The notes: generated by a model not told the origin, from the letters alone. Numbered from the stretch's first letter, positions 55,485-64,000 are shown. The stretch is DNA of 64,000 bases from CBDCUC01 sp965222485 (GCA_965222485.1 CBDCUC010000007.1:29593-93592); one strand, 5' to 3'. Numbers and translations: made by a program.

Positions 55485-56738
55485 ATGGTTGATGCGCCTA
55501 CGGACAAAACGAATGCGGCTCCCGACAAGCGCCTGCCTGTGACTGTCTTGTCCGGCTTCCTTGGAGCGGGAAAAACGACGCTGCTCAATCATGTGTTGTC
55601 GAACCGTGAGGGGAAGAAGGTTGCGGTCATCGTCAATGACATGAGCGAGATCAACATTGATGCCGAGCTCGTGCGCGAGGGCGGCGCGAACCTTTCACGC
55701 ACGGACGAAACACTGGTGGAGATGACCAACGGGTGCATCTGTTGCACCCTTCGAGAAGATCTGCTGGAAGAAGTCCGACGCTTGTCTGCCGATGGTCGCT
55801 TCGACTACCTCTTGGTTGAATCGACGGGTATCGCGGAACCACTTCCGGTCGCTTCGACATTTGAGTTTCGTGATGAAGATGGAGCAAGCCTGGACGATGT
55901 CGCGCGCCTTGATACCATGGTCACAGTGGTCGACGCTGCTAACCTTCTTCGCGATTATTCATCGCATGACTTTCTCAAGGATCGTGGTGAAACTGCGGGT
56001 GAGGAAGATGAGCGTACGCTTGTCGACCTTCTCGTCGACCAGATTGAGTTTGCCGATGTTATCGTGCTGAACAAGCTGGATTTGGCAACTCCAGATCAAG
56101 TGACTGCGGCCCGGTCTATTATTCGGTCGCTGAATGCCAAAGCGAAGTTCATAGAGACATCAAATGCCCAGGTCGCAATGTCTGAAATTCTTGACACGGG
56201 TCTTTTTGACTTCGACGAAGCACATAGTCACCCAACCTGGTTCCAGGAGCTAAACGGCTTCAAAGACCATGTTCCCGAGACCGAAGAATACGGGATTAGA
56301 AGTTTCGTCTATCGGGCCCGTGCACCGTTTGACCCGGCCAAGGCTCACGCATTTTTCAACCAGAACTGGCCGGGCGTGGTGCGGGCAAAAGGTTTTTTCT
56401 GGCTTGCTTCAAGGCCGGAGTTTGTTGGCGAACTCTCACAAGCTGGCCCGATCGTGCGCACCCAGGGAGTGGGATATTGGTGGGCAGCCGTACCTGAGGA
56501 GAAGTGGCCGCAAGACCCGGACGTTGTGGCAAGAGTGAAAAAGAATTGGCACGAGACTTGGGGGGATCGTCGCCAAGACCTCGTATTCATTGGAACAGGT
56601 GAGATGGACGAAGATGCCATTCGTCTCGCTCTCGATCGTTGCTTGCTTGATGTATCTAAGGGTAGCCGGGTGGACTCACGAGAGTGGCGCAAAATGCCTG
56701 ATCCGTTCCCGACTTGGGGGAAGGAGGCGGCGGCATGA
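55485..56738 (+). CDS. COG0523 (CobW/ZigA-type) zinc metallochaperone GTPase
   Basis: A 417-residue GTPase that delivers zinc to client enzymes under zinc shortage. It has the P-loop SGFLGAGKTTLLNH, the zinc-binding motif GCICC (CXCC), ESTGIAEP, and the guanine-specificity motif LNKLDL. The C-terminal CobW_C domain starts near residue 260 (FVYRARAPFDPAKAH). ATG 55485 has AAGG 9 nt upstream; an ATG three codons earlier is less well placed. The perfect Zur operator upstream means it should be made only when zinc is scarce. Its stop overlaps the start of the DUF1826 gene (ATGA). Confidence 0.9.
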   Translation: MVDAPTDKTNAAPDKRLPVTVLSGFLGAGKTTLLNHVLSNREGKKVAVIVNDMSEINIDAELVREGGANLSRTDETLVEMTNGCICCTLREDLLEEVRRLSADGRFDYLLVESTGIAEPLPVASTFEFRDEDGASLDDVARLDTMVTVVDAANLLRDYSSHDFLKDRGETAGEEDERTLVDLLVDQIEFADVIVLNKLDLATPDQVTAARSIIRSLNAKAKFIETSNAQVAMSEILDTGLFDFDEAHSHPTWFQELNGFKDHVPETEEYGIRSFVYRARAPFDPAKAHAFFNQNWPGVVRAKGFFWLASRPEFVGELSQAGPIVRTQGVGYWWAAVPEEKWPQDPDVVARVKKNWHETWGDRRQDLVFIGTGEMDEDAIRLALDRCLLDVSKGSRVDSREWRKMPDPFPTWGKEAAA

Positions 56739-57412
56739 GCCTGCAAAGTCTCCAAAAACAAGCGCAGACGTTCGAATGCACACCCGAAATGTGGACCGGC
56801 AGTGCCGACAGTGAGGGGTTCGTGGCCGCAGACACAGCTGGCCCTATCTTGAACTGGAAAACATCCACCGCCGCTCTTGCAATATGGAGAAGGGCGCTGC
56901 CGGTCGGCATCATTCATGCGATTGATCACCTACCGCTCAACACTGTCGAAGGTTGGCGGCTGACGACTGACGTCGAAGTGCTCCAGGCCGGTGTTCGTAA
57001 AGCTATGTCTTCCTGCGGCATAGAGCATGAGGAACTACGGCGTTACTTCGCTTCCGATATGTGCCGGCTTGCAAGGGTGTTTGTAGCAGGCACCGGAGTT
57101 CAACAGCTCGAAGTTCGCTTCGAAGTGGTGAAAAACGATGCTTGCAGTAAGTTCCACACTGATAACTATCCCGAACGGCTGGCTGTAACTTACACGGGCC
57201 CCGGCACTGTCGCAGTCCCTAGTGACTATGCTGAAGACGCACTTCAGGAGCAACAGGCCTACTCAGGACCCATTCTAGAAATCCCGCGAATTTGGGCAGC
57301 CCTATTTGCCGGTAAGAGAGAAGACCGTGCGGGCCTTGTGCACCGCTCTCCGCGAATTGCCGGAACCGGTCAATCGCGTCTCTTTTTCTGCATGAACGCC
57401 GCAAGGAGTTGA
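56735..57412 (+). CDS. DUF1826 protein of the Zur regulon
   Basis: A 225-residue cytoplasmic protein of the DUF1826 family, which regularly accompanies Zur-controlled COG0523 genes; its biochemical role is unknown (family knowledge). Characteristic stretches are RFEVVKNDACSKFHTDNYP and RLAVTYTGPGTVAVP, followed by GLVHRSPRI near the end. The Cys/His content could bind zinc, and the H-x-D...H arrangement recalls iron/oxoglutarate oxygenase folds (weak inference). AAGGAGG precedes the ATG at 56735, which overlaps the GTPase stop. The frame ends exactly where an RtcB-like remnant begins. Confidence 0.82.
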   Translation: MSLQSLQKQAQTFECTPEMWTGSADSEGFVAADTAGPILNWKTSTAALAIWRRALPVGIIHAIDHLPLNTVEGWRLTTDVEVLQAGVRKAMSSCGIEHEELRRYFASDMCRLARVFVAGTGVQQLEVRFEVVKNDACSKFHTDNYPERLAVTYTGPGTVAVPSDYAEDALQEQQAYSGPILEIPRIWAALFAGKREDRAGLVHRSPRIAGTGQSRLFFCMNAARS

Positions 57413-57413
57413 G

Positions 57414-57545
57414 TGTCGCAAGGATTCCGGTGTGATCGATGAAAGCCCGGCGGCCTATAAGGACATCTCATCGGTCATCGCAGCGCAGACCGATTTGATC
57501 GAAGTGGTCCACCAGCTCCGCCAGGTCGTCAACGTCAAAGGCTGA
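57414..57545 (+). pseudogene. 3' remnant of rtcB (RNA ligase RtcB)
   Basis: Forty-three codons directly after the DUF1826 stop encode ...VIDESPAAYKDISSVIAAQ and then a segment ending HQLRQVVNVKG-stop. This is the highly conserved C-terminal tail of RtcB (KDI-x-x-V-x-x-AQ-x-DL-x-EV ... LRQVV-x-VKG). There is no start codon or ribosome site and no catalytic part, so it is a truncated relic left by a deletion or by an insertion event that brought the zinc genes next to it. Confidence 0.75.
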
Positions 57546-58220
57546 TGTTGGCGGCGAGACACGTCACTGAGTTGGCGGGCTGACGCGAGAAAACAGAGTG
57601 TTTGTGAGCATAGAGACGGCAAGTGCGATGCCCGCAACCACTGATGGCGTTGGCGTGATTCGTCCGCATTGCACTGAAACGCGGACATCATTGTATACTT
57701 GCCCCAGGTGCGCGATGGGCCAGGTGCGGTCGTAGCTAGTCTGCACCAACTCATCGGTTTCGATCATCGCTTTGCAGAGTTTGCTGAAGCGAAAGTGCTG
57801 CGGCATCAGTCTCGATGAAGAGCTTCGCCGCTGTCTCGGGAAGCGCTCGACAATGTCGGCTTCTTTACCAGCAGCAGAAAGTTGCTGATGTCGCTCGATC
57901 GCCGCCCTTGACGCAAACCGAGCCAAGCCGAAGGCAGAGGGTCGCTGCTATGACTTGTTTTTGGGTCGAATGAGTGATGCGACAAGGCCGTTCCGCTTAC
58001 CAACATAGTTCTTGTATGATACGCGCGCAGACCTGACAGGTAACAACATCAAGAATGCAGCCTTTTTTCCACACTATAGATTTTCTGCCTCGCTCACGCT
58101 GCAGTAGGGGATCTTTCTGCTGGCGATTCCGCGTGCGTTGCTAAAACGATTTTAAGATACAAATGAGCTTTGACCTTCTTGAGTTATTTATCGCACGGTC
58201 GGAAATCTTTTAATGCACGG
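57546..58220. other. degenerate or non-coding region after the rtcB remnant
   Basis: About 675 bases. A minus-strand frame at 57564-57926 (120 codons, including LMPQHFRFSKLCKAMIETDEL) has a fairly normal residue composition and might be a small gene or part of a broken one. It has no ribosome site, and a competing frame also looks coding-like. I leave it uncalled. The AT-rich end (58080-58200) precedes the TIR-NACHT stop. Confidence 0.3.
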
Positions 58221-61112
58221 CTATGGCTCGAATAATTTAATGAACTCCATTGCACGAAGAGAAAGAATATTCGTGCCAAACGCCCCAGTGTAAAAAATCC
58301 ATCCCAAAGCAAGTAATAACATTGAGATCACAGATAAAATTGCAATCCACGATCTGCTCATCATCGTGATGGGCTTTGTTTCGGTTTCGACCGCTACTGA
58401 AAAACCAAACGGGGATCCATCCTCACTCATCTCGACAATACAGAAATGCTCCTCGCCTTCTGTTGAGCTAAGGTCTACAAGGTAGGCGTCCTCGCCGGCC
58501 GGCTTCTCCTGAACATCGCCCCAGGGCGTTTCTATCTTAACATCTCGATCAATAGGAAAACCAGCATCTGACATTTTAATGAACCTATCGGACTTGGTAG
58601 CTTGTGGTCCGTATGCCAGCAATCTGAGTGTGTCCCATTTTCCCTTTGCGCCCCACGCTTCATCTTCTAGAGCGCCAGACCATCCATCGCTTCGCCCAAA
58701 GTCCGCGAGATATCGCACGTATGAAGATATGGCCTCGTGTTTTTCAATGAATCTGCGAGCCTTTGAAGCATACTCCCTTGCTCTAGGCGCGAAGATCGGC
58801 TTACCCTCATGACTGCCAATGTTCTCGAATTGACAGTTGCTGAGAGCAAATGCCGGGGCAAGTTTGGCAAGGTTGGCGAACGTGTACGTAAGGTCCCGAT
58901 ACTCTAAGAATTCTGACGTTTCCCTTAAAGTCTTGCGGCCACGTTTGTTGGCCCCACCATGTGGTTGTGAAATCGCGAACGCTCTGAGCTGCAAGTCACT
59001 AGCCCGTGCAGCGAACGCCTCCGCCAAAGACCATGGAAGTGTGTCTCTCAATTCGCCCGTTACGTGATCAAGGGTGGTCGGCGTAAAAGCATCAACGTCC
59101 ACGTCATCCTCGCCGTCTGAAAAAAGGGGCAGCGCATGAGATCTGGGCCACAGATTGCTGAATAGGGCCTCGTGTCGAGTATGCCAAAATCCAATACCGT
59201 ATGAGGCTGGCCATATGTTCTGAAAAACATCTGGCTCAGCTATGCAGGCAACAACTTTCTCCCACTCTCCGGCCTTGCTGAGATGGTACAGAAGGTGCTT
59301 TGCGCAAAAATGGGTAGCAGCATCCGACGCAACGCTTTGATCTTGAGCACTTATGTTATCATAGGCAGTATTTCCGACGCTGCGATGACCTACAGCGGTC
59401 TCAACGTAATACGGGCCCGCCCGCTGACTGTCCGTAAGCCAGTCCGCTATTGACTTATGATAGGGCCTAATCACGTTGGCATTCATGGACACCGGAAAAA
59501 GAGAGCCGAGCGTGTGAGCCAACTCGCTTAGCTCTTCGTCTTTGTGATTGTAAATCGATTGGAGCAATTCCAGTGGCAGCGGCGCGCGAGCAGCCAAAAT
59601 GCTTCGTAACATTGGGCGTACATTATTGCGGAACCTATTCAAGTCGGGAAATTGCCGTTGGAAGAACTCGTAGAAGATGCCCCCAAGACCTTGAGGGAAC
59701 TGATTCAGTTCGTCTAGTGAGAAACGTCCGTCCCTAATGTCATGACACAAACGCTCGACGTATAGAAAAACCCCTTCCGATTTTTCTAAAATTTTTTCAA
59801 TGACAACGTCGGCATCTAACCGCATGGCTAGTTGTGATGCAAGTTCGTGGTGTAAGTATTCGCGAATGTCGTCCAAATTCGCTTCGGCGTTAGTGTCCAA
59901 GATAAATGGGTTTAGTCCCTGAAGCGGGGTATTTACTGCGCTTTCCGGTCGACTCGTAACAACTAACCCAATCCAGTCGGGAAGCTGTGATGCGTCACGA
60001 GCCAGGGTGTCGACAAGAGGGTTTCCGTCAACGTCACCAGCTTCGTCGAGTGCGTCAATAACGATCAAATATCGTGTCCGATTTCCATGAATTACCGAGC
60101 GAAGTGGTTGGGTCAATAAATAATCAAACAATTCGGATGGATCTTTCTTGTCCAGCTTGTCCGTTTCAGTCAGTGTGAGCAAGAGCTTGCGATAATCTGG
60201 TAAACGGGTAGCCAGCTGGAAAGCGATGCTTCGCACAACACGCCCAGCATCGCGGTGATCAGGCTTGTCCCATTCGACGAACTGAGCGGCAAGAACCTTG
60301 TCTCGACCATAATGAGTAAGAACGGCTGAAAATGCGCTCTTACCCACTCCAGGGTTACCGACAATCCAGAATAGTCGTGATTGTTTGTCAGACTCCATGC
60401 ACCATTGATCAATTCTTTCAAACAGCCAATTCCGACCGGTAAACCCCTTCCGAAATAAACTCGCGATACGACTGTCTGATGAGATAGGCTTGAGGAGTTG
60501 GTTCAGCTTCTCGATTTCACCAGCAAACCGTCTACTTTCATCGCTTTCTACAATTCGGCAGATCTCAAGAAACTTATCATTATACCACTCGTTCCAGATT
60601 GCTTCACCAGCGGCTCGTTTCTCTTTCCAGCTCTGCATGTCTAACCATTGAATATGGCTGATACTGGCCGGCGGTCTCGCCTCACTCTCACTCTCTACCA
60701 GTATCGTCTGAATGTTCCCTCCCTTGACACCAATTGCTATGGCAATCTCCTCCAGACAGACGCCGGGATCACGGGTCGAATGCTTTGAAAGGAACGACAG
60801 AACTCGTCTACTCTTGACGATTCCTTCCGTAATTCTGCGGCGCCAATCATCTCCGGATCGGATTTCTGTCTTGTCGAACCAGACATCATGACCTCGACAC
60901 TCCAAGTCGTTTTTAATGCGGACAACCAATTCTTCGTTGTCGTCGTGCCCATAGCTTAAGAAAATACGCATGGGACCCGTGGAGGTCGCAGGCGAGACCT
61001 GCCCATGCAGCGGACAGATCCAAAATCTTCCAATCGGTGTGAGTGGTTGAATACATTCCGGACATGTGCGCGTCTCGTTCTTCGTTGCCGCCATTCTTGG
61101 AGGACTCCACAT
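58221..61112 (-). CDS. zinc ribbon - TIR - NACHT NTPase with C-terminal membrane helix
   Basis: A 963-residue immune-type protein. Residues 17-36 make a small zinc ribbon (CPEC ... CPLH). Residues about 48-160 are a TIR domain (MRIFLSYGHDD; C-L-E-E at 119-122 gives the candidate NADase Glu). A NACHT NTPase spans about 220-560: Walker A GNPGVGKS (252-259), Walker B LIVIDALDEAG, and TSRPE as sensor 1. The following 330 residues are helical repeats, probably the sensor part. A single transmembrane helix lies near the end (about 925-947, WIAILSVISMLLLALGWIFY). ATG 61094 (GGAG 10 nt upstream) is an alternative start that keeps all domains. NACHT proteins guard against phage in many bacteria (family knowledge). 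It is a stand-alone gene beside the right inverted repeat. Confidence 0.85.
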   Translation of the reverse strand: MWSPPRMAATKNETRTCPECIQPLTPIGRFWICPLHGQVSPATSTGPMRIFLSYGHDDNEELVVRIKNDLECRGHDVWFDKTEIRSGDDWRRRITEGIVKSRRVLSFLSKHSTRDPGVCLEEIAIAIGVKGGNIQTILVESESEARPPASISHIQWLDMQSWKEKRAAGEAIWNEWYNDKFLEICRIVESDESRRFAGEIEKLNQLLKPISSDSRIASLFRKGFTGRNWLFERIDQWCMESDKQSRLFWIVGNPGVGKSAFSAVLTHYGRDKVLAAQFVEWDKPDHRDAGRVVRSIAFQLATRLPDYRKLLLTLTETDKLDKKDPSELFDYLLTQPLRSVIHGNRTRYLIVIDALDEAGDVDGNPLVDTLARDASQLPDWIGLVVTSRPESAVNTPLQGLNPFILDTNAEANLDDIREYLHHELASQLAMRLDADVVIEKILEKSEGVFLYVERLCHDIRDGRFSLDELNQFPQGLGGIFYEFFQRQFPDLNRFRNNVRPMLRSILAARAPLPLELLQSIYNHKDEELSELAHTLGSLFPVSMNANVIRPYHKSIADWLTDSQRAGPYYVETAVGHRSVGNTAYDNISAQDQSVASDAATHFCAKHLLYHLSKAGEWEKVVACIAEPDVFQNIWPASYGIGFWHTRHEALFSNLWPRSHALPLFSDGEDDVDVDAFTPTTLDHVTGELRDTLPWSLAEAFAARASDLQLRAFAISQPHGGANKRGRKTLRETSEFLEYRDLTYTFANLAKLAPAFALSNCQFENIGSHEGKPIFAPRAREYASKARRFIEKHEAISSYVRYLADFGRSDGWSGALEDEAWGAKGKWDTLRLLAYGPQATKSDRFIKMSDAGFPIDRDVKIETPWGDVQEKPAGEDAYLVDLSSTEGEEHFCIVEMSEDGSPFGFSVAVETETKPITMMSRSWIAILSVISMLLLALGWIFYTGAFGTNILSLRAMEFIKLFEP

Positions 61113-61412
61113 CTACCAGCCACAGCAAGCCGACGAAGCTCCATGTGGCATCAACTAAACTCAATGCTTGGAACGTTCTCTTGATATCCTTCTGACTACG
61201 AAACGGAAAAATGGCTGATTTTGACACCTTGCGACCTAGCCATGTGGGTCGCTGATGGCAGCTATCACCACCAGCGGACATTGACGCATTGATCGATTGC
61301 GAGTTCAACCGGCGCAAAGATCAGCAAAAGATAGTTCCACCCAAATATCGGCTATTGTATAAATTCGACGATCAATCTCCTAAAAAGTTAGCCAATCCTA
61401 AACCGCCGTTGT
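61113..61412. other. region between the TIR-NACHT gene and the right inverted repeat
   Basis: Three hundred AT-rich bases that should contain the TIR-NACHT promoter. No gene is supported. The sequence changes abruptly to the repeat at 61413. Confidence 0.35.
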
Positions 61413-61472
61413 GGGTCAGGGGCGGGCTTCGGGACCTCTGGCGGCACGCCCGCTTTGCCCCTAAGAGCGACC

Positions 61473-61563
61473 ATCTGCGATACGGAGCGCAAACGGCAAC
61501 GCTATACCCTCAGCACCGGAAATATCACTGCAGCGCAATAAAACGTCGGTCAGGGCCACAAGC
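61473..61563 (+). repeat. diverged dispersed repeat, copy inside the right inverted repeat
   Basis: This is the plus-strand counterpart of 19252-19342, identical to it, and about 74% identical over 73 bases to 54643-54715. Confidence 0.35.
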
Positions 61564-61640
61564 CACCGTTCATCATCTTGACACAACAGTGCCTCGGAAT
61601 TGGGTGAACCATTGGTGCGATCCCAGTACGGAACGGAAGC

Positions 61641-62609
61641 ATGGCTGCCCAGACCGCGCCTGTACCTGCGCGTCTTCAGGTCTATCTCGCGCGCGATGTC
61701 CCGGAGGCCATCGTCATAAGACGCGGCCCTTCGAAGGTCGTTGCCACAGTGGGCTGGCGCCGCGACACCGACACCTTCACCGTGGGGCAGTGGCTGAGAG
61801 GGCGAATTTACGAAGACCGTTGCGACCTTTCTCCGGATGGAGCGCACTTTCTATACTTTGCCGCCAATTATCGCTCTCAACAGACTGGCGGGACGTGGAG
61901 CGCAATTTCCCACGCTCCTTATCTCCATGCTCTTTCAATTTGGGCGAAAGGGGACACGTACCATGGCGGCGGGGTATTCCTTGACTCAAAAACGGCATTG
62001 CTGCACGGCAGTCATCGTGAGCCCCTGCGGCTTGATGCTAATGTTGAGGCTGTGACGGACGTGCGCTGCTGGGGGCAAGGCGGCTGGACGAAAACCTACC
62101 AACCGCCAGAGGGCATTCGCAGGGTCGAAAACCTGGACGCATATCTAACACGTGAGCAGCGCGCGATTTATGAGGCAAGCATCGCACGTCGCAACAGCTG
62201 GAATTACCGCGCGTTCGTCCATTATCGCGGTGGATGGCGTTTCAATACAGCTGGTGAGGAACTTGGACCTGGCTGGGGAGCCATGCGCCATGTGAGCAAG
62301 CACTGGTGGCTGGAAAAAACGCGTCGACCTTTGGGGTTTCAGCTACGACATAAGTCCGACGATCGAACCATGCCACTGCCGTCTGAGACCGACTGGGCCG
62401 ATATCGACGTATGGGGAAGATGGGAGGGGCTGCCGAAACAGGTACGGCTCATCTGGGCTCGGCACGGGTGCTTATACGCGGCTTCAATTACGAAGGGCGG
62501 CCTTGGAGAGGCGATGCTACTTTACGACTTCAATCCCATGACGTTCGAGCCGCTTCCCGCGCCTTACGATGACGGCGTTCCCCACAACTACGACCCTCTG
62601 CGAAGATAA
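61641..62609 (+). CDS. conserved hypothetical protein of 322 residues (right copy)
   Basis: The product is identical to that of 18206-19174: soluble, rich in Trp and Gly, with repeated WG and LxW patterns that suggest a beta-propeller-like fold. There is no signal peptide, membrane helix or catalytic motif that I can name. GGAA lies close to the ATG. Two identical copies mean it is either dosage-amplified or carried along by the duplication. Confidence 0.65.
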   Translation: MAAQTAPVPARLQVYLARDVPEAIVIRRGPSKVVATVGWRRDTDTFTVGQWLRGRIYEDRCDLSPDGAHFLYFAANYRSQQTGGTWSAISHAPYLHALSIWAKGDTYHGGGVFLDSKTALLHGSHREPLRLDANVEAVTDVRCWGQGGWTKTYQPPEGIRRVENLDAYLTREQRAIYEASIARRNSWNYRAFVHYRGGWRFNTAGEELGPGWGAMRHVSKHWWLEKTRRPLGFQLRHKSDDRTMPLPSETDWADIDVWGRWEGLPKQVRLIWARHGCLYAASITKGGLGEAMLLYDFNPMTFEPLPAPYDDGVPHNYDPLRR

Positions 62610-62821
62610 TCTGGCTTCGTCGATCACATGAGCAGATCTCTATGCGCCGGGTGGTTTTTAAGAATACGATGACTTCGCTGCGCTTTAACCGCATCAATCG
62701 TCTTTCTGACCGCGGCTAGCAACTTCAATAATTGAGGAGCTCAGTCCGTATTCTGTCAATTAGATAGAACCTACTCCTGCGTCATCGCGACCTATTTTAT
62801 GCCAAACAATGGAGGAGTGCG

Positions 62822-62926
62822 ATGACCAGCTTTCGCTATCTTGAGATCACCGAGAAATTTTTCAGCGACTGCGCTGCGATTGATCACCGGACCGGGCTAA
62901 CCTGCCAATGGAGGTCTCAAGCATGA
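62822..62926 (+). CDS. 34-residue leader peptide (right copy)
   Basis: Identical to the frame at 17889-17993. GGAGGAG lies 4 nt before ATG, and the stop overlaps the next start as ATGA. The peptide (MTSFRYLEITEKFFSDC...) has no recognised family. Confidence 0.5.
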   Translation: MTSFRYLEITEKFFSDCAAIDHRTGLTCQWRSQA

Positions 62927-63141
62927 GTAGGTTGATTCTAATTCTGCTGATCATGGCGATCGCAGCACCGGCATCTGCGAACACCCAATGCAATATTCGA
63001 TGCTACAGGGACTATACGAGGTGTCTCGGGAATGTGAAATCGAGCTCCCTCATGCAATCGCGAGCATGGTTCGCAAGAGAGAGGCGCCGGTGCGGTCGCA
63101 AGCAAAGTCTCTGTCAATCGATCTGTCGGTGGCAGTCTTAG
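62923..63141 (+). CDS. small secreted cysteine-rich protein (right copy)
   Basis: Identical to the product of 17674-17892: 72 residues, signal peptide, six cysteines in a basic mature part. GGAGGT precedes the ATG at 7-8 nt. An overlapping frame at 62988-63257 is also open but lacks a ribosome site, and I reject it. Confidence 0.6.
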   Translation: MSRLILILLIMAIAAPASANTQCNIRCYRDYTRCLGNVKSSSLMQSRAWFARERRRCGRKQSLCQSICRWQS

Positions 63142-63629
63142 ACGTCGTCGTCTGCCTTGCGGTCGTCATCTATTACGTTGGACTGGGAACATTGGATCCA
63201 CGTTATCGGCCAAGCAAACGTAACGTAAATTTGCGTCCGGCTCACGCATGGAGGTGAGCAGTCATTAGTGCATTACGCACTCTCGACCGCTAGCCGGCTT
63301 TCAACTGGGGTACTTGGGCAGCTTGGGGTCAAGGGGCACTCGTTAGCGGTGCTCCCTTACGACCGCCGATGAAGATCCGGAAGCTGCCGTCAACACAGGG
63401 AATTGCATTGGAATGAGTTGCGCCGCAACAATTTTAGGGGTGTCCATCGGGTTGTCAATGTGACGTGGACAACCCACTACGACTGATCGTCCTTATCCGC
63501 CATGTTCTGGATGTGGCCCTTCGCGTCTTGGCTCCGCTTGGGGTCGTCAACTATTATCCCTTAGCGGACTACGTATTCTAAGTGCTCTTACCAATCCCCC
63601 AAAACACGCGCACTGGCAGTCATGATGGA

Positions 63630-63846
63630 ATGAAAAAATTACCAGTCGACAATCTCCAATCCCGAACTTGATCAACTGTTTGGTCGATTTGATCACCAGC
63701 GTGGTTACGTGCTCATTTTTGAAGACGATGACGTGACACAAATGCTCGAGCTCTTATGTGATGGTTGGGGGAACGAGATCGATCGGTTTCGTCAGAAACA
63801 GTTCGATGAAATCAGCAATTTATGGGTGTCGTGTTCTGACGGATAG
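63630..63846 (+). pseudogene. small gene fragment with a frameshift at an A6 tract
   Basis: Codons 63640-63846 read as a normal protein segment (NPELDQLFGRFDHQRGYVLI, FEDDDVTQMLELLCDGWGNE, IDRFRQKQFDEISNLW) and end in TAG, but the frame has no start: TGA lies at 63631. An ATG at 63630 runs into the same segment if one A is removed from the following six A. The gene is therefore either frameshifted by one base at its start or 5'-truncated. I do not recognise the family. Confidence 0.4.
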
Positions 63847-64000
63847 TATAGAAACGGAACGATTTTTTGCTGCGAAGAAATTCTGCATAGTCGACAAACC
63901 AAGGAAGCGAATTTTGTCCGTGACACTATGAATTTACCTATCAGGGGTAGCATAACGACACATAGCAGAACAACTTAAGATAGGTTAACGGGAATCGAAC

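Larger units (their letters stand above)
61413..63519 (+). repeat. 2,107-bp inverted repeat, right copy
   Basis: This is the exact reverse complement of 17296-19402 wherever compared. It begins GGGTCAGGGGCGGGCTTC and ends GGATGTGGCCC, after which the two flanks are unrelated. With the left copy it encloses about 42 kb. The perfect identity, non-coding parts included, means a very recent duplication, ongoing gene conversion, or an assembly artefact. Confidence 0.92.

Noticed and set aside
61289..61984. 231-codon plus-strand frame crossing into the right inverted repeat
   Set aside because: Its second half overlaps the 322-residue gene in another frame, and its first half contains non-coding repeat sequence. 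There is no ribosome site.
62988..63257. 89-codon frame overlapping the small secreted protein gene in the right repeat
   Set aside because: No ribosome site; it overlaps a frame that has both a strong ribosome site and a signal peptide.
1..64000. CRISPR arrays, rRNA and complete tRNA genes
   Set aside because: No regularly spaced short repeats, no rRNA-like conserved stretches and no complete cloverleaf were found by reading both strands; only the edge fragment near 63983 looks tRNA-like.

Overview
The window looks like a chromosomal segment of an alphaproteobacterium, probably of the Hyphomicrobiales. Support comes from gene content (PHA synthase, host-attachment-type protein, periplasmic ClpP-like protein, COG0523/DUF1826 pair), a Zur operator built on ATGTTATAACAT, and an FNR/FixK-type TTGAT-N4-ATCAA box. 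The taxonomic call is inference. I see no rRNA, complete tRNA, CRISPR array, recognisable transposase or integrase.

Region 1 (about 1-17 kb) is a stress/metabolism neighbourhood. It holds an RND-type exporter coupled to a small secreted protein, a class I PHA synthase, a GNAT fragment, a host-attachment-type protein, a four-helix membrane protein, an endonuclease/exonuclease/phosphatase-fold hydrolase, Hsp20 behind a perfect anaerobox, a thioredoxin-DsbD-like protein, a P2-type cation ATPase, a Na/Pi cotransporter, and a family 1 glycosyltransferase gene split by one in-frame amber codon.

Region 2 (17.3-63.5 kb) is an accessory island bounded by two copies of the same 2,107-bp segment in inverted orientation (17296-19402 and 61413-63519), with about 42 kb between them. 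From left to right it holds: a membrane-anchored protein with phospholipase A2-like and FG-GAP-like motifs; a probable operon MerR - VIT/VWA - metallophosphoesterase - TPR - secreted TPR-CHAT peptidase; a TIR-STAND NTPase-formylglycine-enzyme-like fusion; a cryptic transfer/replication module (AlpA, MT-A70 methylase, CHC2 primase, replication-relaxation protein, coupling-type ATPase, a CX7C-repeat protein); a ClpP-like/SH3-CHAP-like pair; a PD-(D/E)XK nuclease-like protein; a lysozyme-like/trypsin-TPR pair; a TIR-multipass membrane protein with a secreted protein and a hemolysin-III-like protein; a zinc-starvation locus (zur, COG0523 GTPase, DUF1826) with an rtcB remnant; and a zinc-ribbon-TIR-NACHT protein.

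The island carries three TIR proteins with different output domains, two peptidases with TPR-type regions, two STAND/NACHT NTPases and several envelope-directed enzymes. This mix is typical of bacterial conflict (anti-phage or programmed cell death) loci. The best candidates for undescribed systems are the five-gene VIT/VWA-CHAT operon and the TIR-membrane/secreted/HlyIII operon. The large inverted repeats could let the whole 42-kb block flip by homologous recombination, unless they are an assembly artefact.
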